A stretch of 64,000 nucleotides of DNA from Phlebopus portentosus (lineage: Eukaryota; Basidiomycota; Agaricomycetes; Boletales; Boletinellaceae). The stretch covers positions 62,001 to 126,000 of the forward strand of contig JAYXKI010000010.1 of NCBI GenBank assembly GCA_037892935.1. Direction: 5' to 3'. The position numbers and the translations under genes were made by a program. Positions 24,104-36,177 of this stretch are shown one piece after another. Below the pieces are notes generated by a model. That model was not told the DNA's origin. It did not search any database and worked only from the letters and a program-made list of their open reading frames with translations. Positions within the stretch are counted from its first letter, which is position 1; each line of letters begins with the position of its first letter.

Positions 24104-26918
24104 TTATACTATTCGAAGCACCAGAAGGAAATCCGAGAAGTAAACGTATCCATCCTCAAGCACCTTTGCACATGCTCTCGTAATAATATCGCCAACTTCG
24201 TTAGTCGCCAGCTCGGCCTGCCAACTACGATGCATCGGGTCAGTCCATACTTAACATGACATTTTCACTCGTCTAAGAGTTGTCCTCTAATGTGCGCGTC
24301 AGCAACAAGTTGCATCACTATTCGCTGCACCTCATTCGCGACGGAGCGTACACCATAATTCACATCATAAAACGATGCCAGTGTACGCACAACTAGAGAG
24401 AAGAAATCAGAGATGCGATCACTGAAAGCAGATAACGACAGTTGAGTACCTTCATCATTCCATATTAGCTTGATCTTATGCTTCTCTTCAGCACGCTTGC
24501 ACCACATAGCCAGCTCGCATTGAACAGCAGTCTCGATCTCCTCCTGGCTCAAAGGCAAGAAGACGACCATTTGGTTGACGCGTCCGATAAACTCGTCACG
24601 TTTCAGGTGCTGCTTGAGCTGGGGACGAATCGAGCGTGTGAAACTTTGAATAAGCTGTATGTAGGACTCGGGTCGCCCTTCCTCCGACTTTATTACAGAC
24701 TGGCGAAGCACCGGCGCAGCATTCTTGATTTCTTCGCCTGCAACGTTCGACGTCATGATGAAAATGGCATCTTTGCAGTAAATCACGCCGTCCCATAAGG
24801 GAGTTTCGTCCTGCAGATCGGACGGGGGATAGACGACGTACTTCTGAGTCCGTAATACGGCCGTCGTCGAAAACCTGGAGTAACGTGTTCAAGACAATGC
24901 ACCTCCATCTCCATATCCCTGGAATAATACTACATGAGACGCTGGTATGATTTGCTGTGGAATAGACTCACCACGTAACCCTTTGGTGCGCCTTAGAGAC
25001 ATGGCAACCATGTCAGAATACACCCCAGTCAAAAAAATCATTCAATCTCACCAATGAGATTAAATACGGTATGATATCAATCCTTACGAATCCATGATTC
25101 TTCTCCAGTTAAGTGATGCTTTGGTCCTTGTCTGTCGCCATTCCGTCCTTTCAATGGAGGTACAGAGCGAGCTGTTTCGCCAACTCTGTTTTCTCGACGC
25201 CCGAGCTGCCCAGGAATAGCATTGTAAGAGGTCTCTCTGGATCGACCCAGCCGCTTTCTGTGGCCATATTGCTTGCGCTAATGACCGAATAGGACCGCGT
25301 TGGCCAACGAGCTTTTCGCTAATCTGTTTCTCGAGCGAGAGTAGGGCCTCCGCAAGGCCAAGTTGTTTGATATGAGCAAACAAGGAAAATAGTGCTGAGC
25401 GTACTCATACATACTTTTGACGGTGAATCATCGTCAGCATCTACATTCATATCGGGTTATTTAGTATCGGGTCTTCCAGAAGGATTTGAGTCTGCACGAT
25501 CTCAGCTTTAGCTTCTCTCCCGCTTCCTTTCTTCTCTCTTCTTCGGAATGTCTAAGACGTACGAAGGTGCTCTTCATCTCATAACAAGTGTCCTCAGGTC
25601 TATGAATCATATCTTCCGGAATTCTTCCTTCACTGTCCTCGATGTTCCAATCCGCGCCAGCTTCAAGCAGCATCTGCGCAATATTCATGTCTTGCACGAG
25701 GCATGCGTAATGAAGAGGCGTAGCTTTCCTCACGTATTTGTGGGAGGAGCAAAAGTAGACGAGCCTGAACTGTAATAACGACTTCGAACGCTGCGCTTGT
25801 TCACCAGCGTCTTGTCTGTTGAGATGAGCATCTCGACGAAGCGACGACGCCCCCTACGGATGACAGCCGGGTGGGGGAGTGTGAGGCAGTCATCGGTCGT
25901 TCTCGAGGCAAGGTCCGGATACCTTTCTATAGTCCTAATTTGTTCCAAAAATTAAGAGTGCAGTGTAGGAATGGGTCGAATTGGAAAGATACCCACCGTT
26001 TGAATATCTCATACTTGTCTTTACGTATCAGCTTGTTGTAACCTACCCAACAATCAACGTCTTCATCCCTCTTGTCGAAATATACAAACGTACCTTTCAA
26101 AAATTTGTCGTGTCCCTTCCATTCAGAATACATGTTGTTGTAAACTGCGATAGCATCCGATTGCTCGTGAGTGTCAAAGTATTCGATTGGTTCTCGTTGC
26201 TCAGCATCCTTGGCCTTAAAAAAGGCACCATGATCCACAAGCAGACGGATTATGTCGACATTCGCAATCATGCAAGCCAGATGCAGAGGAGTTGCCCCAT
26301 TTATACCATCCAGGCGAGTTCCAAGTTCGTACTCACGATCCAAGGCCGAGATAACTTTCCGGTTCTCAGGCGACTCGTCCAATACGGCGTTAAGATCAGC
26401 TTTGGGATACTCGAGCAAGACTTTGACGAGATCGATATCACCGGACATGACAGCGGTGTGTAAAGGAAACCAGCCTCCTTCGTGTCGCTTGCTCGGAAGT
26501 CGCGAATTAGCTTCCAACATGCTTCAACATAGAAGGATGAAGTAATAAAAGCGATAAGCGCCCCGCCAAGTGGATAAACTTAGCCGTGTACTCACGAAGA
26601 CGCTGCCTTGAAGTCACGTTGCACAAACGCTCTACGTAGTTTTCGGACTGCACTGATGAGCCCCGAATTGCCACGTCGGATCACTGTTGCAGCTCTTCGA
26701 CGTGGACAATTCAGGCGAGTTGCTACGTGCTGCGTCGGAAGAGGGGTATGGTTGGCTTTCAGAGCCTCAAACCGAGCGTGTACATCCCCGAGCGAGACAT
26801 TCTCTCGCAGGACAGGCAGAAAGAGGCTGAGAAACTCCTTGAAAATAGCAAGGAGAAGAAACGCTTGCTTCGACGCGTCGGGATTGATTTGAAATCGCCT
26901 TCTTACGGTGGAGGACAT
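24104..26918 (-). pseudogene. SKD3/CLPB-like array copy 2, decayed
   Basis: The start (ATG 26918), the hydrophobic segment and the first two ankyrin repeats are intact, but the rest is broken. A one-base shift lies between FAPPTN and [11 protein letters not shown] near 25735. Another lies before the P-loop. The Walker A motif at 25187-25210 reads GSSGVEKT, with Glu for the essential Gly. TGA at 25151-25153 replaces a Gly codon. About 20 bases are missing near 25075 where the other copies have MSEFQER. About 70 bases including Walker B are deleted near 24890, joining GYGDGGAL directly to [14 protein letters not shown]. The 3' part (sensor 1, arginine finger EFIGRVNQ, C-terminal exon with ELATNEVGDII and FSDFLL) is still readable. 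No functional ATPase is possible from this copy. Confidence 0.88.
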
Positions 26919-26968
26919 AGAGCTAGAATCCGTAGCAGTTTGGCGGGAGGACGGAGAGGAGCCGGATG

Positions 26969-26976
26969 TTTATATA
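26969..26976 (-). promoter_or_regulatory. TATA box, array copy 2
   Basis: TATATAAA lies 50 bases upstream of the ATG at 26918. Upstream of it a TTTTCGG block occurs at nearly the same place as in copy 1, so the promoter is retained although the coding region is dead. Confidence 0.6.
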
Positions 26977-27689
26977 CCATCGCCTGTCCGAAAATGTGGA
27001 CACACGGCCATGAACCCAAAGGTGGGAGTAAAACTCATGGATCATGTCGGCGCAGTTGACGGTCTGAATATTAATCATTAGATTCTATCGATTCCAGTTG
27101 ATGTTAGTCCTTGTTGGCGCGTTCGTGCAAATACAATACCGACCCCAGATACTTCCATGCGAACTTTGGCGATTGTTAAGAGCCAAAAACACATCTACAG
27201 ATGCAAAGCTATGAGGTCAACACGGATGAGGAAATAATCAAGAATAGTCTGCATTGGTTCAATTGACTTTTGTTTTGCTCTTGCTTGGGATGTCTGTACA
27301 TCTATTATTTGCACAGCACTATGCCTCCTCGTTGCGACCTATCACACAACGGGTTAGAGCTGAATCCTGTGAACGATAGTTTACGGATTTGAAATATCGA
27401 CATGGGCGCCTATTCAGCTCGGACTTTGAAAAAGAATGAACTCACGTACCCCATGAGGCAGGATGCACCAGATAGGCGGATCACGGGTGATAAGGACGAA
27501 CTTACTTTGATTACGTAATATATTGATGAGATTTGTGATCTCCGCGAATGCTTACATAACCACAATCATGGCTACTGTGGTCTATTAACTGCACTAACTA
27601 AAGCAAAAGCTACTTACTATCTATCTAAAGTGCTTTTTGTATAGTATACATTGCGGAGCTCCCCGACGGACATCTACTCAGTCCAATCC
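26977..27689. other. spacer between array copies 2 and 3
   Basis: No gene is seen. The sequence is AT-rich with no clear repeat. Confidence 0.45.
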
Positions 27690-30620
27690 TCAGAATCGGG
27701 GGCGTGCGTTCATAACGATATCACCGACTTCATTTACAGTCAACTCGACTCTCCAACTAAGGATGATTCCATCAACAGGACTTTATATGGTACGTTGTCA
27801 TGCATGGACTCACTGCTCGGAAATACGGCCCCTGATATATGCATCAGCAACGAGTTGAACCGCGATGCGCTGTACCTCATTTACAACAGAGCGTACTCCA
27901 TAATTGACATCATACGACTCCGCTAACTTTTCCACGACTACATTAGATTCTCATCAGCTACGAAGAACATGAGTAGAAAACGATAAGCGTACCCTCGTCT
28001 GTCCAAGTCAAACTGATTTTATGTTTTTCTTCGGATCGTTTCCGCCATGTCTCCAATTCGCGATGAACAGCGACCTTGATTTCCTCCTGGCTCAGAGGTA
28101 AGAACACGACGATCTGATTGATGCGCCCGATGAACTCGTCCCGCTCCAGATGATGTATAAGTTCTGGTCGGATTGACCGTGTGAAGTCCTGAATAATGTG
28201 CATGTAGGACCCAAGTCGCCCTTCTTCCTCCGATCGAGCTATCTCTTGACGAAGAGCCGGTGCCGCTTCCTTGATCGTTTCCGCTGCGATATTCGACGTC
28301 ATGATGAAAATGGCGTCTTTGCAAAATATTGTTCCATCCTGCACATGAATGACATGTTGGATGAGACACGAAATAAGACGACATTGTGCAGTACCTTTGA
28401 ATCTGTGATGCGACCATCGTCGAAAACTTGTAGGAAAGTGACAAGTACGTCGGGATGAGCCTTCTCAATCTCATCTAACAGGACGACGGCCTTCGGATTC
28501 TTCTTCAAGGGCTGCGTCAACGCACCACCATCCTCGTATCCCTGTAAATTGCTATTATAACATGCGAAACCGTCTATCGTGGCGGAAACTCACTAGATAG
28601 CTCTTCGGCGCGCCTTTCAAATTATGGCAACAGAGTCAATACGTGTTTCATTTGTCCGAGCAGTCGTCTCACCTATAAGATTCAAGACAGTATGATGCTC
28701 CTGGAACTCGCTCATATCAATCCTCACAAACTCATGAGCTTTCTCCAGATCAGCGATGGTCTGACCATTGTTGGTCGCCTTTCCATCTTTGCCGTGAAGG
28801 TATAGGGCTAGCTGTTTCGCAAGCTCTGTCTTCCCGACACCAGAGCTTCCAAGGAAAAGCATCGTCAGGGGTCTATCCGGATCTACCCAGCCGCTTTCAC
28901 GAAGTCGGATAGCATTCGCTACTAAATGGATAGGTCCACGTTGGCCTACGAGTTTAGCTCCAATCTCATCTTCAAGTGAAAGTAGGGAATCTGAAAATAC
29001 CGAGTATAGGTCAAATTAGTAGACTAGTGCAAGAAAATAGCCGACATCGCACCCATGTGCACCTTTGAGGGAAGGCAATCTATACCCGCATGAGCATCTC
29101 CTTCAAAAGACTCACATTGTGAAGTTGAGTCTCTGTAGCTCTCAGCTTCCATATGACTATTCTTTTCATCTTCCGTCATCTCTGCTTCCGCTTTCCACCT
29201 TTTCTCAGCTTCGACGTTCAATAGCCTGGTAAATACGCTCTTAACCTCATCACAAGATTCATCAACAGCGCAGATAAGCTCCTCAGGAGTCCTTCCTTTG
29301 AAATCTTTGATGTTCCAATCGGCACCAGCCTCGAGTAGTATTTCAGCAATACCCATATCCTGCACCAGGCATGCGTAATGTAGAGGCGTCGCATTTTTCA
29401 CATACGTATGCGGAATCGTCAGCGGCGCAAAAGAAGTATGTAGGGATTCCGAGGTATAATCCGCCCGCCTGTCATATTTATTTACTAGAGACTGGTCCAT
29501 CGAGATGAGCAACTCGACGAAACGACGGCGGCGGCGAATCACAGCCAGATGGAGGAGCGTAAAATTTCCTTGGACCATTTTTGAAGTAATTTCCGGGTTC
29601 CTTCTAAGAGAACTACATGATTTTACGATGTCAGAGAACGATCAAGGATTGCGCTTGTCTCAAAATACTCACTATTCAAACACTTCAAATTCGTCCCTAA
29701 TTAACAGCTGCGCCAAGTCGTCGACATTATTATATCCTAATCTCAAAAACTTGTCACAAATACTTTCAAGGAAAACTGAATCATTACGTATACCTTTGAG
29801 AAGCTCCTCACGCCTTTTCCATTTGAGGTACAGATCGCGGAATACAGCGGCTGCTTCCAGGTCCTGCAGGATGTTGAAGTACTCGACCGGAACGCGCTTT
29901 TTATCGTCTTCGTGTTCAAAGAAAGCTCCAAGTTCGACAAGCAGACGGATAATTTCAGCATTGCCTATCATGCACGCAAAATGCAATGCCGTTGCCCCAC
30001 TAGTATCCTCAATGTGAGTCCCGAGCTCGCATTCGATGTCCACCGATGCTCCTGTTGATTTGTAAACAGAAGTGATGTTGGCGTCTGGACATGCAAGGAT
30101 GAGTTTGACAATCTCGATGTCACCAGACAAGACAGCGGCGTGCAACGCGAACCAGCCCCCTTCATGCCTTTTACCCACGAGGAACGGCGCGGCTTCTAGT
30201 ATGCTAAGGTGAAAAATGCAATTAAGTATCAATATAAAGAAATACTCAAAAGGACGGCTCACCAAGAGACTGCCTTCACATCGCGCTGGACGATTGCTCT
30301 GCAGAGGATCCGGACGGAACCCATCAAGTTCGAAGACTCGACAATGGGATCAGAGCCATCGGAGGCAGAAAAGTTGCCTCCGGTGTCTGGCGAAGGTGAG
30401 ATGGGCGTGTCACATCTGTCTTTTTCGGGAGCCTTGGCGTAGTCCGAATGAATAGCTTGAATCCGAACATGAGCATCCTCAAGAGAGGCTTCCTCGTGTG
30501 ACGGAAAGCAGGAGGTAAAGCAATTCTCTCAAAATCGAAAGAAGGAAGAACAATTGCTTCATTACCTTCGAACAGGCGTCGAATTGCCGCCACTTCAGGA
30601 CTGAAGATGTACGATTGAAT
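27690..30620 (-). pseudogene. SKD3/CLPB-like array copy 3, damaged 5' end
   Basis: The ATPase core is intact: Walker A GSSGVGKT at 28827-28850, DMSEFQEHH, pore loop GAPKSYL, Walker B VVLLDE, IFIMTSN, arginine finger EFIGRINQ and sensor 2 YGVRSV. Both ankyrin pairs are readable ([19 protein letters not shown] and [19 protein letters not shown] among them). The 5' end is not. No ATG exists where the other copies start, and the first in-frame ATG (30562) falls inside the hydrophobic segment. That frame meets a stop about 27 codons later because of a one-base shift near 30497 relative to the other copies. The C-terminal exon ends early after NEVGDIV, without the FSDFLW tail. It could still make an N-terminally shortened protein, or the break could be a sequence error, so the pseudogene label is provisional. 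Confidence 0.6.
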
Positions 30621-30662
30621 TCCACGATCAAGCTAGCAGAGTATTCCTACAGGATGCAGGCC

Positions 30663-30670
30663 ATTTATAG
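30663..30670 (-). promoter_or_regulatory. TATA box, array copy 3
   Basis: CTATAAAT lies about 45 bases upstream of the expected, now missing, start codon, which matches its position in the other copies. Confidence 0.55.
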
Positions 30671-31867
30671 TCCCAGATCTCTTCTTGGAAGAAACTACGG
30701 TACCGCTGGAGGGAAAAATAAGACTCATAGACCTTCTTCTCTCGCATGTTCCATCGGGACTTCTTACAATCCTTCAAGCGTCATTGAAGGCGGCTCCTGA
30801 TACGCCCGAGTTCTAGACTGCAAGACCACTTACGAAAACCTGCTAGAGTCTTCTTTGCGGCTCCTTGGAGTCAGTACTAGTCATACCGACTCAGCCGAAA
30901 GCCTTACCGCAGTCAGACCACGTCTTTTGATTAGATTGAGGTACTCCAAAGTTACGAGAAGTTGACCCAGAAGGCCCGAAGAAGCGTTAATGAGAGGGAT
31001 CTGTAGCTAGAAGAACAAATGAGCTCGGATGACTGCTGAAAAGGCGATGAACTTACTCGAATGATTTAATGTAAGACTTCTTTTGCCCTCCGCCGCTTGT
31101 TGGCTTTATTGATTGGGCTGTATTTCATCGGCTCTCTGAGACCCCAAGCATAAATGAAAAGCCTACTAAGTGAAGCATGTTATTCTGCATCGAAGGATCA
31201 AGAGACCATGGATATATAGGGCTCCGACCGTATGCGTACAACCCGTATAAGGGCTGTCCGTATCCGTATGACCCAACAAAAGCATGTTTAACTCATTTTA
31301 TTTCTATTTGACAGTTTCTGCCCTGTAACTGCCGTATATATACGGGCCGCCCGTATCTGTATCACGGCCTGGTGTGACGCCCGTATCCGTATGAAACCTT
31401 TTTTATGCGGCCCTATCCAGGATATCACATAACCGAGGGATATTTATCTTGAGTATAAATATACCGTCGAATCAACAAGTGAAAAACATCGGAAAGGGAA
31501 AGAACTACTATTTTTGAGCGCCATTGTATTATGGATTTGGCGGAATAGCAAGGTCGAGCTCATAAATGAAAAAATCGCGAATGACCATACGGACATGACG
31601 ACTTGGCACGAGTCTAGCGTGTGAATAGAAGTCCAATTTGGAAAGTGATCGACTCTAACTTTGTTCTTTTTCATGTCATGAATTGTTTTCCGTTCAAAGA
31701 AAATTTAAACCACCAGATATATCTCAGATAAGACTTTCCGAAACTTGCATTACGTGCTACCGTTGCATGTTTAAGTCTGGTAGAACAGTATAACGACACT
31801 GCAGCTTAACTTTCCAAGTCCGCCATAAAAGAAATATACTCCAGATACGGTAGAGCGTATTAGTTCC
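30671..31867. other. spacer between array copies 3 and 4
   Basis: No gene is seen. The middle contains the CGTAT-rich repeat patch listed separately. Small open frames here lack any family similarity. Confidence 0.45.
31224..31395. repeat. CCGTAT-rich short-repeat patch
   Basis: The hexamer CCGTAT recurs at least seven times, often doubled as CCGTATCCGTATGA or joined to GGGC, within about 170 bases that are otherwise AT-rich. CGTATATATACG is a local palindrome near 31333. The patch could be the remnant of a small non-autonomous element, but no terminal repeats or target-site duplication are obvious. Confidence 0.55.
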
Positions 31868-34800
31868 TTAATCTTCAAAACTCCAAAGAAAATCTGAGAA
31901 GATATCGATGCCATCCTCGGGCCTCGCGCAGCCCTTCATTATAATATCACCAACTTCATTAATCATCAATTCAGTTCGCCAGCTGCAGAAGTCAATGTCA
32001 TTACCACTCTTGTCGGAACGTCCTTCACAGACTCACTTATCGGAAATTTGGCCTCTAATATGCGCATCGGCAACGAGCTGCAGCGCGATCCGTTGTACCT
32101 CATTGGCAACAGAACGAACACCATAATTTACGTCATAAGACCTGGCTAACTTGCGGACAACTACAGCGGCACGAACATACAAGTTCCGTGAGTAACCCAG
32201 AACCCATAACGAGACAGAAAGCATACCTTCGTCGGACCAGGTCAACTGGATCTTGTGCTTTTCTTCTGCGCGCTTGCACCACATGGCTAGCTCACGCTGT
32301 ACAACAACTTCAATCTCTTCCTGGTTCAGAGGCAAGAATACGACGATCTGGTTGATGCGGCCGATAAACTCATCCCGTCTGAGATGACATTTAAGCTGCG
32401 GACGAATGGAACGAGTGAAGTCCTGGATATAGTGCACATAGGACTCGGGCCGTCCTTCCTTCTCCGACTGTTCCACGAGCTGGCGAAGCCTCGGAGCAGC
32501 GTTCTTGATCTCCTCTCCTGCGATGTCTGATGTCATGATGAAGATGGCATCCTTACAGGAGATCGTTCCATCCTATCTGATAGTAAGCTCAGTAGACCTG
32601 TCGGTAAGGCAGTATTATACCTTTGAGTCAGTGATACGTCCGTCGTCAAAGACCTGCAAGAACGTGTTGAGCACATCCGGATGAGCCTTTTCAATCTCAT
32701 CCAGTAGGACCACGGCCTTCGGGTTTTTCTTCAGGGGCTGAGTCAATGCTCCGCCATCGTGATACCCCTACAAAGCATCACTTTACGCGTCGAAGTACTT
32801 ATAGTGAACAAACATACCACATAGCTCTTCGGAGCACCTGTAAAAGGCAAAGTCTCGATTAGTATTTAGTTCATTCTGCAAGTGTATTTCCCTTACCGAT
32901 AAGATTAAAGACGGTATGACGTTCCTGAAACTCGCTCATGTCGATCCTCACGAACCCATGATCGTTCTCAAGCTTGGCGATGTCCTGTCCCTTGTCTGTC
33001 GACATCCCGTCTTTGCCATGCAAATATAGGGCCGGCTGCTTCGCAAGTTCTGTCTTTCCGACGCCAGAGCTGCCGAGGAACAGCATCGCAAGAGGTCGAT
33101 CGGGGTCTATCCAGCCACCCTCGCGTAGTCGGATAGTGTTCGCTATCAAACGGATCGGGCCACGTTGGCCTACAAGTTTATCGCCAATTCTATCTTCGAG
33201 TAACAGCAAGGACTCTGCAAGGAGGACAAGTAAGTAAGGCATTGGATTAGAATGTCAGCTAAGTACATACCCATGGAAACTTTGGTAGGCACTTTCTTGT
33301 TCTCATCTATAAGTCTCAGAACATGAGAACCATCCAGTATCAAAATTTCAAGAGCGGGCACACCAGCTGCTTCAGAACAATAGTCACTTTCGTCATCCCT
33401 TCGCTTATCTCCCTCATCTTTCTTCGCTTTCTCTCTATTCTCCTTCCTCTTCTCCTCTTCAGCATCTCGAAGGCGTACGAATGTGCTCTTTACCTCATCA
33501 TCCGTCTCATCAATGCGTTGAATCAGGTCTTCAGCTAATCTCCCTTGACTGTCCTTGATGTCCCAGTCCGCGCCGGCCTCAAGCAGCATTTTGGCGATGT
33601 CCATGTTCTTCACGAGACATGCATAGTGAAGAGGCGTAGCACCACTCACATGCCTGTGAGGAATTGTTACTGGAGCAAAGGACGAGTGAGACGATTCCAA
33701 GCTGCTATGATAACATCTGTCACGCTTATTGACCACGGATTTGTCCATCGAGATGAGCAGCTCGACAAAACGGGAACGTTGGCGAACGACAGCCAAATGA
33801 AGAAGAGTGAAATCGTGGTACGTCATTCTTGTCGCAAGATGGGGATTCTTCTTTAGTGACCTGATACAATGCACCATTAGAAAAATGAACGGTTTTGTGC
33901 AACTGCAGTAACACTTACTGCTCAAACACTTCATACTTATCTTTCTTTATCAGTTTTGCCAAACCATCAACGTCATTGTGCACTAAGGCCCGATAGTTGA
34001 GTCCGTCTTTCTGATGCATGGCGACAAAGTGTTGTACTCGTACCTTTAAAGAATTCTTCGCGTTCCTTCCACTTGACATACAGATCCTTGAAAGCAGAGA
34101 CAACCCCGGAATGCCGATCGAAATCGAAGTACTCGATTGGCCTTCGCTGTTTGCTATCGTTCGCCTTCATTGAAGCGCCATGTTCCACGAGCAGGCGGAT
34201 AATATCTATGTTACCGGTCATGCAGGAAAAATGCAGAGGGCTAGCTCCGTCGATATTGTCTACGCTCGATCCGGGTTCACGTTCCCGGCCCACAGAAAAT
34301 GATGTTGATATGCACACAGCGTTGACATCTACCTTGGGGAACAAAAGCAAGGATCTAACGAGCTCGAGATCACCGGTCAGGACGGCAGCATGTATTGGGT
34401 ACCAACCACCTTCATGTCGCTGAGCCGCCAGACGCGGTTCAACTTCAAGTATGCTGAGATGCGGGGTGTTGATTAGCGCTCGAACGGTAGACTTAGCGAA
34501 TTAGTGTCCCCTTACCGGGTTATAACCTTGACATCACGCTGTACGATTGCCCTACATAGCTTTCGTACAGCGCTCACGAAGTCATGGGCAGTGGAACGAT
34601 CCCCGATGTCACAAGTAAGCTCGCCTTTATGAGAAGCTGGCGTTGATGAAAGAGGTGAGTCATTCCTTGCGCCGTCCGAAGATAAAACGCAGTCTGCCTT
34701 CAAAACCTCCAACCGTGTTCGAGCGTCTTCAAGACTTACATTCTCCCTCAAGAGGAGAAGTAAGAGGTAGAGCAGGTCTTTAAGGATGGAAAGAAGCATG

Positions 34801-34874
34801 AAGGCCTGCTTAATCGGTTCAGAAAATGTTCCGAGCCGTTGTCTTTCGATGAAGGATATGGATTCGCGCGACAT
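31868..34874 (-). CDS. SKD3/CLPB-like ankyrin-AAA+ disaggregase, copy 4 (intact)
   Basis: The layout is the same as copy 1. The ATG at 34874 lies 36 bases from a TATA box and opens a very hydrophobic segment ([19 protein letters not shown]). The first ankyrin pair reads [19 protein letters not shown] and [19 protein letters not shown]; the second includes [19 protein letters not shown] and [20 protein letters not shown] charged linker leads to Walker A GSSGVGKT (33051-33074), DMSEFQERH, the pore-loop region, Walker B VVLLDE (32696-32713), sensor 1 IFIMTSD, arginine finger EFIGRINQ and sensor 2 YGVRSV. One unusual residue is Pro in AKQPALYLH, just after Walker A, where the other copies have Leu. 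The last exon encodes [14 protein letters not shown] and ends [11 protein letters not shown] found no stop or frameshift. The function, ATP-driven protein disaggregation or remodelling, is inferred from the family. Confidence 0.85.
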
Positions 34875-34910
34875 GATGGAGTTGTTAGAATGGGGACAAA
34901 ACCTGGACTT

Positions 34911-34916
34911 CTTATA
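34911..34916 (-). promoter_or_regulatory. TATA box, array copy 4
   Basis: TATAAG lies 36 bases upstream of the ATG at 34874. GCCACCAAAGA and CCAAT-like blocks lie further upstream. Confidence 0.55.
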
Positions 34917-36177
34917 GCGTCCTTGAGAGGTTTCCACGTGCCCGTAGTCTTTGGTGGCTGAAATTTTTTTCGTTCGTCTGGGCCATCTTACTACATTATC
35001 CAGACATAGCATTGGGCCAATGGCCACACTTTCTCAACGATCTAGACCTTATCGCTGAGCAAGCATCACCGCCTGAAGGGAGGGGGAGCATTGTATAAGC
35101 ACATAGCACTGCTCGTCGGAGTCAGACAGAACTTACATGAACTGACCAGAAATCGTCAAACTGCAACTTCTAGTCGGATGAAGATCAGAGCACGCCTGTA
35201 CACAAGACCTAGCAAATAGGCTGTGCCATGACTCCATTGTGTTATCTTGGAACACACAAGATGGCCGTCTTTACAATTACTGCGATGAAAGCAACGGGGG
35301 ACTGACCTTTGCCACCTAGTCAGGGTTCGGCCGTAAATAGGCCAGCGTCTATCGATCGATCGCTCCGCACCGCCCCGCGATGCAAGGTCAGTTTTTGGTG
35401 GTCAAAAATGAGTCGACCTGACTCAGACTAAACTCTGTCCTCGGTGATTTGCGGAAATGTATTGAGCGTTTATCGTCGATTCAGTGTACGGGAACAGTAC
35501 TAGAACTGGCGGACGACTGGTTCATGTGTATTTTTGTCAGCTTGCATATTATACATTCAGAAGAAATGCGCGAAACTGTACTGATGGTGCCAGATAAGGA
35601 GGCGCGAGAGGTAGGAACCATAGGCAGGTGAATTCGGGGTCCGTCAGGGATCGACGGTCTGGCTGGTGAATACAGGATCGGTGTACCATATAAGGGTGAA
35701 CATCTGATCGACGAAACCGTATTTTAAAAAAATGGCAGTCAACACCGCACGTCCTTTACTCTTGCTGAGGATTTCACCCGTATTAGATGCTCAAGCTCTC
35801 TCGACACAATCTTCCGTTCCTGTAGTACCAAGCCGCATATCAGTAAATCGACCGGTCCGAGTCGGACTACACATCCTCAAATGAATAACATTCCAGCTCA
35901 TGGGTGTAATTCAGAGAGGTAAGTGCAACAAGATATTCTCGTACCGATGCTAATTAGATATGACCTAGAGAAGCGTGCACACGGTGGTTGAGTCTGTTTT
36001 GCCGACGAAACGGTGTCGTGGGGACTTGAACTGGAAAAGCACAAAGCTTACAATGAGGGGTTCGCGAAAACTATGCAGTACAACTACAGACCGCACATTG
36101 GTTAAACCGTAATCTGGGCTAGGGTTGTTTCGTAGCTGTCCAAGCGTCTACTCAAGTTCGTCTATTGATGACAACGT
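34917..36177. other. spacer between array copies 4 and 5
   Basis: This is the longest spacer of the array, at 1.26 kb. I see no gene, no recognisable mobile element, and no remnant of a sixth copy. Confidence 0.45.
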
